5,950 bases of DNA from NCBI GenBank assembly GCA_027485535.1, contig JAIXQV010000260.1, positions 1 to 5,950 on the forward strand. The letters run 5' to 3'. The notes under the pieces were generated by a model, which was not told where the DNA came from, ran no database searches, and was given only the letters and a program-made list of their open reading frames with translations. This stretch comes from Oxalobacteraceae bacterium. Its GTDB lineage: Bacteria; Pseudomonadota; Gammaproteobacteria; Burkholderiales; Burkholderiaceae_D. Below, piece by piece: positions 1-4,906 of this stretch. Position numbers and translations under genes: made by a program. Position 1 is the first letter of the stretch; each line of letters starts with the position of its first letter.

Positions 1-344
1 AGGGGCATGGCCACGTTATCCAGCGCGGTGAACTCGGGTAGCAGATGATGAAACTGGTACACAAAACCCAGTGAACGATTACGCAGCTCGCCGCGCTCAG
101 TTTCATTCAGCTTGGCCATGTCTTTGCCGAGTAGTTGTACCTGCCCTGCATCCGGCAAGTCCAAGCCACCCAGCAAATGCAGCAGGGTAGATTTGCCAGA
201 GCCGGACACGCCCACGATGGCAACGCGCTCGCCGCGATGCACGCTCAAGCTGACATTGCGCAGCACGGTGAGCGCCTCGCGCCCTTGTGCAAAGCTCCGG
301 CTGATTCCGCTGCACGCGAGTACCACGTTGTCTGTATCACTCAT
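1..344 (-). CDS. lolD: LolD, ATPase of the lipoprotein-releasing ABC transporter (3' part cut by window edge)
   Basis: Inner-membrane-associated ATPase that powers LolCDE/LolF release of outer-membrane lipoproteins to the periplasmic carrier LolA. The visible 114 codons (start MSDTDNVVL) contain the Walker A motif GVSGSGKST at residues 45-53, followed by the LLHLLGGLD segment characteristic of LolD. The Q-loop region YQFHHLLPEFTALDNVAMP (residues 96-114) matches E. coli LolD almost residue for residue as I remember it. The ABC signature, Walker B and H-loop lie beyond the left edge. The ATG at 344 lies inside the end of lolC (TATGAGTGA), giving an 8-bp overlap that suggests translational coupling in a lolC-lolD operon. 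The truncation is caused by the window, not by mutation. The family call is very secure. Confidence 0.97.
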   Translation of the reverse strand, partial: MSDTDNVVLACSGISRSFAQGREALTVLRNVSLSVHRGERVAIVGVSGSGKSTLLHLLGGLDLPDAGQVQLLGKDMAKLNETERGELRNRSLGFVYQFHHLLPEFTALDNVAMP

Positions 345-1644
345 AGCGCAGTGCCTCGGCAGGACGCACGCGTGCTGCGCGCCAGCTGGGATAGAGCGTC
401 GCTAAAAATGCCAGCAGCAGCGCAATACCGGCGATGCGCCCGACATCCGGCCAACGCAAATCAGAAGGTAGCGCGCTAATCAGGTAAATATCGCGCGGCA
501 AAAACTGGAACCCCAGCACACTCTCAATGAATGGCACGATCACATCAATGTTCACGGCTACCAGCACGCCAAGTGAGACGCCAATCGCTGTGCCCATCAA
601 ACCGACTAGCGCACCCTGGATGATGAAAATTTTCATGATGGAGGATGGCGATGCACCGAGTGTGCGTAAGATCGCGATATCGGCCTGCTTCTCGGTGACG
701 GTCATCACCAGTGTCGACACCAAGTTAAACGCAGCAACTGCGATGATTAGTGTCAGGATAATGAACATCATGCGCTTCTCGGTTTGAACTGCCGCGAACC
801 AGCTACGGTTCTGCTGCGACCAATCGCGCACCACCAGATCACCCTTCAAGCTCGCACCCAGTTCAGCCGCAACTTCCGGCGCGCGCTGCATGTCGGCGAT
901 TTTCAGGCGCAGGCCGCTGGGGCCGGACAATCGAAAGAGCCGCTCTGCATCTTCCAGCTGAATAAACACCAGCGAGGAATCGAACTCGTAGTGCCCTGCC
1001 TCAAATATGCCCACGACATTGAACTGTTTTAGTCGCGGCAGTACACCGGCGGGCGTGAGCTGACCTTGTGGCGCGATGAGGGTCAACTTATCGCCAACGC
1101 GCAAACCAAATCCACGCGCCAGCGCGCTACCAATCACAATATTGAACTCGCCGGGCTGCAGCGCATTCAAACGACCGCGCAGCATTTGCGACGCCACGTC
1201 GGATACCTTGGGTTCTTGATCCGGCAAGATGCCGCGCACCATCACGCCACGCACCACGTCATCGCGCACCACCATGGCCTGGCCATCTACAAACGGTGCG
1301 GCGCCGCGTACCTCAGGGTGTTTAACGGCTTCACTGGCCAGCGAGGCCCAATCCGGCAGGCTTCCCGAGCTATCGAAAATCTCGACATGCGACAGCACCG
1401 ACAGCATGCGGTCACGTACCTCTTTCTGGAAACCGTTCATCACCGACAGCACCACGATCAGCGCGGCAACGCCAAGCGCGATGCCCGCCATTGAGATCAG
1501 TGAAATAAAGGAGATAAAGCTGTTGCGGGCGCTGCGCCGCCCGGCGCGGGTATAGCGCAGGCCGATGGTCCACTCGAACGGGGAATTGCTGAACAGGGCC
1601 AACGCGGACTCCGGCAATTTTTTTTCAAGGCCGGAGTTTGCCAT
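337..1644 (-). CDS. lolC: LolC/LolE-family membrane subunit of the lipoprotein-releasing complex
   Basis: Permease subunit of the complex that extracts mature lipoproteins from the inner membrane and hands them to LolA. The protein has 435 residues in MacB-type FtsX architecture. TM1 is at about 42-69 (ending in VLSVMNGFQKE), a large periplasmic domain spans about 72-288, and three C-terminal TMs lie at about 291-316, 337-366 and 402-420. It ends WRAARVRPAEALRYE, typical of LolC/E. The stretch near residues 195-207 (QLTPAGVLPRLKQ) aligns by eye with the LolC 'hook' that binds LolA. Only one LolC/E-type gene is next to lolD, so it may act as a homodimer (the LolF arrangement), but a second copy elsewhere cannot be excluded. 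The start at 1644 is supported by AGGGG six bases upstream. It carries about 20 residues more at the N-terminus than E. coli LolC. Confidence 0.96.
   Translation of the reverse strand: MANSGLEKKLPESALALFSNSPFEWTIGLRYTRAGRRSARNSFISFISLISMAGIALGVAALIVVLSVMNGFQKEVRDRMLSVLSHVEIFDSSGSLPDWASLASEAVKHPEVRGAAPFVDGQAMVVRDDVVRGVMVRGILPDQEPKVSDVASQMLRGRLNALQPGEFNIVIGSALARGFGLRVGDKLTLIAPQGQLTPAGVLPRLKQFNVVGIFEAGHYEFDSSLVFIQLEDAERLFRLSGPSGLRLKIADMQRAPEVAAELGASLKGDLVVRDWSQQNRSWFAAVQTEKRMMFIILTLIIAVAAFNLVSTLVMTVTEKQADIAILRTLGASPSSIMKIFIIQGALVGLMGTAIGVSLGVLVAVNIDVIVPFIESVLGFQFLPRDIYLISALPSDLRWPDVGRIAGIALLLAFLATLYPSWRAARVRPAEALRYE
1604..1641. repeat. Inverted repeat / hairpin in the divergent lolC-rpfE control region
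   Basis: ACTCCGGC (1608-1615) and GCCGGAGT (1630-1637) form a perfect 8-bp inverted repeat around a 14-base loop holding eight consecutive T. As plus-strand RNA the stem extends to 12 bp through two G-U pairs and then C-G and G-C (1604-1607 with 1638-1641). In lolC it encodes residues 2-14 of the N-terminal extension. Possible roles are an operator for the divergent promoters, an mRNA structure at the lolC 5' end, or neither. The T tract is in the loop rather than after the stem, so it is not a normal intrinsic terminator. Confidence 0.6.
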
Positions 1645-1647
1645 AAT
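1639..1647 (+). promoter_or_regulatory. Candidate extended -10 promoter for the rpfE-like gene
   Basis: TGcCATAAT: a TGn extension followed by a hexamer matching TATAAT at five of six positions. The T8 tract at 1618-1625 occupies the -35/UP region, and no good TTGACA box is seen. A start point about 7 bases downstream of the hexamer would fall at about 1654-1655, one or two bases before the ATG at 1656. The hexamer covers the lolC start codon on the other strand, so transcription from here would compete with lolC expression. This is inferred from sequence only. Confidence 0.45.
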
Positions 1648-1650
1648 GCA

Positions 1651-1655
1651 CCCCT
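1651..1655 (-). promoter_or_regulatory. Shine-Dalgarno sequence of lolC
   Basis: On the minus strand the bases AGGGG lie six nucleotides before the lolC ATG (1644-1642). This decides the long start of lolC, because no other ATG occurs until about residue 52, inside TM1. The site directly abuts the start codon of the divergent gene at 1656. Confidence 0.6.
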
Positions 1656-2582
1656 ATGCGCGACCCCACTCTGCTGCTGCCATTCGCTCTGCCACCCGCG
1701 CAACATGCGAAAGACCTGATCAAATCGCTGAACATGCCGTCATTGGCATGCCTGCTGGCGCGTGCGGCTGAACTACCCGAGCGACGCTTCGAGGCCTTCG
1801 CCGCCGCTCTGCCCCATGAAATCCTGCTGTACGGCACGGGCGTTGATAACAGCCCGCCCCTGTCTCATCATTGGATGCAACAACTCGGTCTCGCGCCAGC
1901 GCCGGGTATTTGGTTCATTGTGCAACCGGTACACCTGCATATCGCGCGCGACCATTTGGTGCTGACCGATCCGCGCCAGCTGATGATTGATGAACAAACA
2001 TCTCGTGCGCTGTTCGAATCTGCATTGCCGCTGTTTGAAGAACTTGGCTACGCGCTGCGCTTTGGTGATGCGCGCCATTGGTTTGTGCGCGCGGATACTT
2101 GGCAGACCTTGCGCACCACCACACCGGATGCGGCGACCGGACATAACGTCGATGTCTGGCTGCCGTCCGGCGAACATGCGCGCGAATGGCGCAAGCTACA
2201 CAATGAAGTTCAAATGCTGTGGCATACCCATCTAATAAACGAAGCACGTGAGGCCAAGGGCCAGCCGCGTATCAATGCGCTGTGGCTTTGGGGCAGTGCG
2301 AGCCCGGAACAAAGCCCTGCAAAACATGACACGCTGACAATGGATGACTCGCTGATCTCAGCGGCACTTGCCGATGATTGGGGACGCTGGCTAGTAGCCA
2401 TGCAAGACATCGAGCGTGTCCATGCGGCTCCGCTGCTACATCAGTTGCAAAACAAAACGATTGATCGCGTCACACTGCAACTCAGCGATGCGACGCAGGT
2501 CAGGCAGTGGCAAGTGAGCCGCCTCGACTTACTGAAATTCTGGCGCAAGCCCTCGCTCAATCGCCTGATACGCACACTATGA
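1656..2582 (+). CDS. RpfE / 'phosphoglycerate mutase-like' family protein of unknown function
   Basis: 308-residue soluble protein. It matches by pattern the family often annotated as 'regulatory protein RpfE' or 'cofactor-independent phosphoglycerate mutase', which in beta- and some gammaproteobacteria sits next to recJ. Family marks are LLLPFALPP at residues 6-14, the QPVHLHIARDHLVLTDP block at 90-106, LPSGEHAREW at 169-178, NEVQMLW at 183-189, and the closing NEAREAKGQPRINALWLWG at 195-213. No signal peptide or membrane segment is seen. I see no set of metal-binding or phosphoserine residues that would support real mutase activity, so the enzyme name should be treated with caution. The start at 1656 is chosen because it includes the conserved N-terminal LLLPFALPP. 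It has no usable Shine-Dalgarno (GGAG is 19 bases upstream), which fits a leaderless or very short-leader transcript. The stop overlaps the recJ start. Confidence 0.82.
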   Translation: MRDPTLLLPFALPPAQHAKDLIKSLNMPSLACLLARAAELPERRFEAFAAALPHEILLYGTGVDNSPPLSHHWMQQLGLAPAPGIWFIVQPVHLHIARDHLVLTDPRQLMIDEQTSRALFESALPLFEELGYALRFGDARHWFVRADTWQTLRTTTPDAATGHNVDVWLPSGEHAREWRKLHNEVQMLWHTHLINEAREAKGQPRINALWLWGSASPEQSPAKHDTLTMDDSLISAALADDWGRWLVAMQDIERVHAAPLLHQLQNKTIDRVTLQLSDATQVRQWQVSRLDLLKFWRKPSLNRLIRTL

Positions 2583-4276
2583 CCCGCCTGACCGCCCGCC
2601 CCTACGCGATTCGTGACGCAGAGTACTTGGCGCAGCAGGGCATGCACCCGGTGCTGGCACGTTTGATGGCCGCGCGTGGTCTGCATGATCCGCGCGATTT
2701 ATCGACGGAACTGGATGCACTCATCAAGCCCGATGCGCTGACCCATGTCGATCGCGCTGCGATATTCCTGGCCGATGCCATCGATGCCAAGCGCCGAATG
2801 GTCATCGTGGCGGATTATGACTGCGACGGCGCGACCGCCTGCGCAGTTGGCGTGCGCGGCTTGCGCGCCATGGGTGCAAGCATCGATTACATCGTGCCGA
2901 ATCGCTTCGAATACGGCTACGGGCTTACACCCGAGATCGTGGCGCTGGCCGTCAAAGAAAAATCACCTGAGATCATCATCACCGTCGATAACGGCATCGC
3001 CAGCATTGATGGTGTTGACGAAGCCAATCGGCGCGGCATTCCTGTAGTCGTGACCGATCATCACCTGCCGGGCGCGACACTGCCTGCGGCCGCCGTAATC
3101 GTCAACCCAAACCAACCCGGCTGCGGTTTCCCAAGTAAGAACCTCGCGGGTGTGGGCGTCATGTTCTACACCTTGCTGGCGCTGCGCGCAGAGCTCCGCC
3201 GCCGTGGCCGGTTCGATAGCGCCTCACAGCCCCGGCTTGATCACCTGCTCGATCTCGTCGCATTAGGTACGGTCGCGGATGTGGTCAAGCTCGACAGCAA
3301 TAACCGCATTCTGGTAGCGCAAGGTTTGAGGCGCATCCGCGCCGGGCGCGCCCACCCCGGGATCGCAGCGCTGTTCTCGGTGGCGGGACGTGAAGTACGT
3401 AAAGCCAATCCGTTTGATCTCGGCTTCACTGCCGGCCCACGACTGAACGCCGCCGGGCGATTGGCCGATATGTCGCTCGGTATCGAGTGCCTGCTGAGCG
3501 ATGACAACCAGCGCGCCTGGGATATTGCACATCAACTCGACGACATTAATCGTGAACGTCGCGAGATCGAAGCGGGGATCCAAGAAGCGGCGCTGACCTC
3601 GCTAGAGAACATCGCGCCAACCGATAAAGCCGCGCTCACCCTGTTCGACCCAAGTTGGCATCAAGGTGTTATCGGTATCGTCGCATCGCGCCTGAAAGAA
3701 AAATTCTTCCGCCCCACCATCACCTTCGCACCCGCAGGCAACGGCATGATCAGAGGCTCGGGGCGATCGATTCCCGGCTTCCACCTGCGCGATGCACTGG
3801 ACTTAGTCTACAAACGGCATCCACACTTGATCGATAAATTCGGTGGCCATGCAATGGCTGCCGGCTTATCGCTACGCGAAGAAAATTTTTCGATGTTTTC
3901 AGAAGCGTTCGAACGAGTCGCGCGCGAGTGCTTAACGGCAGCAGACCTTGAGCATGTGCTTGAGCATGATGGCTCGCTACCACCTGCTTACTACACGCTG
4001 GATTTTATCGGTCAACTAGATGATCAGGTATGGGGTCAGGGTTTTGCGCCGCCGCTGTTTTGCGATGAGTTTCGGGTATTGAACCAACGTGTACTGAAGG
4101 AACGGCATCTCAAGCTGCAGCTGGAGCGTGACAACCGCAAGTTTGATGCGATCTGGTTCAACCACGCCGAAGCCCTGCCCGACCGTGTGGTCGCCGCGTA
4201 TCGCCTCGACGCCAACGAGTACAACGGCAGAACAACGGTACAACTGATGGTGGAATTCGCCGAACCTTCGGCCTAG
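2579..4276 (+). CDS. recJ: RecJ, single-stranded-DNA-specific 5'-3' exonuclease
   Basis: Cytoplasmic nuclease of the DHH superfamily that resects 5' ends in RecF-pathway recombination and base-excision and mismatch repair. The protein has 565 residues against about 577 in E. coli. Catalytic motifs are all intact: ADYDCDG (Asp79, Asp81, Asp83), TVDNG (Asp137), TDHH (159-162) and LGTVADVV (Asp234). Next come GPRLNAAGRL (286-295), then the DHHA1 domain with GSGRS (393-397) and GGHAMAAGL (422-430), and a C-terminal OB-like region including ERHLKLQLE. The ATG at 2579 overlaps the upstream stop as ATGA, giving probable translational coupling. A GTG at 2507 in frame would add 24 residues that lie entirely within the upstream gene and do not resemble RecJ. 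The gene appears complete and functional. Confidence 0.98.
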   Translation: MTRLTARPYAIRDAEYLAQQGMHPVLARLMAARGLHDPRDLSTELDALIKPDALTHVDRAAIFLADAIDAKRRMVIVADYDCDGATACAVGVRGLRAMGASIDYIVPNRFEYGYGLTPEIVALAVKEKSPEIIITVDNGIASIDGVDEANRRGIPVVVTDHHLPGATLPAAAVIVNPNQPGCGFPSKNLAGVGVMFYTLLALRAELRRRGRFDSASQPRLDHLLDLVALGTVADVVKLDSNNRILVAQGLRRIRAGRAHPGIAALFSVAGREVRKANPFDLGFTAGPRLNAAGRLADMSLGIECLLSDDNQRAWDIAHQLDDINRERREIEAGIQEAALTSLENIAPTDKAALTLFDPSWHQGVIGIVASRLKEKFFRPTITFAPAGNGMIRGSGRSIPGFHLRDALDLVYKRHPHLIDKFGGHAMAAGLSLREENFSMFSEAFERVARECLTAADLEHVLEHDGSLPPAYYTLDFIGQLDDQVWGQGFAPPLFCDEFRVLNQRVLKERHLKLQLERDNRKFDAIWFNHAEALPDRVVAAYRLDANEYNGRTTVQLMVEFAEPSA

Positions 4277-4359
4277 GCATTCCTACAAAAAACCCTCGGG
4301 TGCGATGAAGTTTTATCGTATTTCACGCACATCAAAAAGCTGACACTCCCTAGTGCATC

Positions 4360-4372
4360 GATGTAGTACATC
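4360..4372. repeat. Short dyad, possible operator
   Basis: Perfect inverted repeat GATGTA-G-TACATC in non-coding DNA, just upstream of the candidate -35 box (4378). CATCGATG (4356-4363), itself palindromic, overlaps its left arm. The position would suit a regulator of the downstream operon, but a 6-bp dyad is short and could be chance. I do not recognise the motif as the site of any known type III regulator. Confidence 0.3.
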
Positions 4373-4377
4373 ACGCC

Positions 4378-4406
4378 TTAAAAGCGCGTCATTAAAAAAA
4401 TAAAAT
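4378..4406 (+). promoter_or_regulatory. Possible sigma70-type promoter for the chaperone-effector operon
   Basis: TTAAAA (4378-4383) and TAAAAT (4401-4406), separated by 17 bases, resemble TTGACA and TATAAT. The region is much more AT-rich than its surroundings, so a chance match is quite possible. If real, transcription would start near 4413, about 85 bases before the preferred chaperone start. I saw no TTCG-N16-TTCG (hrpII), PIP-box or Hrp-box-like sequence here. Confidence 0.3.
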
Positions 4407-4452
4407 CGGCTTGGGGTCAGTTTGCCTATTCAGCGACTTGCCTGAAGAATGG

Positions 4453-4500
4453 ATGTCACTCACCGAAATGAACGCCCAAGATGTGATGAGAATGTCATGA
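4453..4500 (+). CDS. Putative 15-residue leader peptide, or 3' remnant of a lost gene
   Basis: ATG at 4453 opens a 15-codon frame (MSLTEMNAQDVMRMS) ending in TGA at 4498-4500. That stop overlaps the preferred chaperone start (ATG 4497) as ATGA. GAAG lies five bases before its ATG. The same frame is open back to a TAA near 4393 and reads plausibly as protein (for example SDLPEEW before the ATG), so it may instead be the tail of a truncated gene. No family is recognised. Nothing but sequence context supports translation. Confidence 0.25.
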   Translation: MSLTEMNAQDVMRMS

Positions 4501-4901
4501 TGAACGCTCGGTTGAGTGTCGAACGCTGGCTAGGTGATCGCATACCGAACTGCCAACTCGATCATGACGGCATTGCTATCTTGCAGCGCGAACCAGAAAG
4601 CCCTCTCATCATTGAAATACCGGAGGATGGCGATGTGTGCCATCTCAGCGCACCGGTAGCGCCAATGCCGGAGCATATGCCGAGAGAAGCCGCACTATTC
4701 ACAGCGCTCACATTGAATCAGTTCGGGCGTCCGCTCGGAAGCTGCTGGCTGGCGTGGAATCCAGACCTAGAGGTATTCATGCTTTGCCACAATCTGCACA
4801 TGCCAAGTACAGAGCAGGTGGCATTCAATAACGCGCTAGATAATTTTTTTCTAGCGCTAGACCGTGCGCGTGATCAGTTACTGGCCTACCGCGTGGGGTA
4901 A
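4497..4901 (+). CDS. CesT-family (class I) type III secretion chaperone
   Basis: Small acidic cytoplasmic protein, 134 residues from this start. It would be a dimeric chaperone that holds the N-terminal region of one or a few effectors and delivers them to the type III secretion ATPase. The class I pattern is visible: an N-terminal helix (LSVERWLGDRI, 6-16), a strand around LDHDGIAIL (21-29), and a second strand LIIEIPEDG (37-45). Then come the helix with LFTALTLNQFGRPLG (67-81), strands SCWLAWNPDLEVFMLCHNL (82-100) and a C-terminal amphipathic helix (105-131, with FNNALDNFFLALDRA). Length fits the family. An ATG at 4449 would add 16 residues but has poor spacing to any ribosome binding site; the ATG at 4497 overlaps the stop of the small frame upstream. 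The partner gene begins 5 bases after the stop, the usual chaperone-effector order. The call rests on pattern, because members of this family share little sequence. Confidence 0.82.
   Translation: MMNARLSVERWLGDRIPNCQLDHDGIAILQREPESPLIIEIPEDGDVCHLSAPVAPMPEHMPREAALFTALTLNQFGRPLGSCWLAWNPDLEVFMLCHNLHMPSTEQVAFNNALDNFFLALDRARDQLLAYRVG
4833..4861. repeat. Overlapping direct and inverted repeats around a T7 tract inside the chaperone gene
   Basis: GCGCTAGA occurs at 4833-4840 and again at 4854-4861, and TCTAGCGC at 4850-4857. The first and third form an 8-bp hairpin with a 9-base T-rich loop, while 4850-4861 is itself a perfect 12-bp palindrome (TCTAGCGCTAGA). The direct copies both encode Ala-Leu-Asp, so helical protein repetition explains part of it. 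The site lies about 45-75 bases before the effector start. Confidence 0.5.
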
Positions 4902-4906
4902 CGGTA

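Larger units (their letters stand above)
4277..4496 (+). other. AT-rich spacer between recJ and the chaperone-effector operon
   Basis: About 220 bases without a convincing conventional gene. It holds a bulged hairpin at 4300-4330 (GTGCG-A-TGAA pairing with TTCA-CGCAC) and a perfect 6-bp inverted repeat GATGTA-G-TACATC at 4360-4372. An A/T-rich block follows at 4391-4406, with a possible promoter and a micro-ORF at 4453-4500. No clear rho-independent terminator for recJ is seen: the GCCGAA/TTCGGC stem at 4259-4272 lacks a following T run. No tRNA, CRISPR or insertion-sequence structure is visible. Confidence 0.6.

Noticed and set aside
1066..1494. 142-residue His-rich plus-strand frame opposite lolC
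   Set aside because: Antisense shadow of lolC codons in GC-rich DNA; the His and Arg richness arises from reverse-complemented lolC codons.
2507..2578. GTG-initiated 24-residue N-terminal extension of RecJ
   Set aside because: It lies wholly within the upstream gene in another frame, has no resemblance to RecJ, and the ATGA overlap at 2579 gives a better start.
4259..4272. GCCGAA-CC-TTCGGC stem at the end of recJ as a terminator
   Set aside because: A two-base loop is too tight and no T run follows; the bases after it are mixed and then A-rich.
4285..4301. A-run plus ACCC/GGGT as a minus-strand terminator
   Set aside because: The stem is only 3-4 bp with a two-base loop, and no minus-strand gene lies to the right that would need it.
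4407..4418. TTGGGGTCAG resembling motifs seen near REP-associated transposases
   Set aside because: Only a short match with no transposase, hairpin partner or second copy in the window.
4449..4496. Longer chaperone start at ATG 4449
   Set aside because: The extra 16 residues are not part of the chaperone pattern, and GAAG is only about two bases from this ATG. Kept as a possible alternative only.
4277..4496. hrpII, PIP or Hrp box controlling the effector operon
   Set aside because: Looked for TTCG repeats at the required spacing and for GGAACC-type boxes; none was found.
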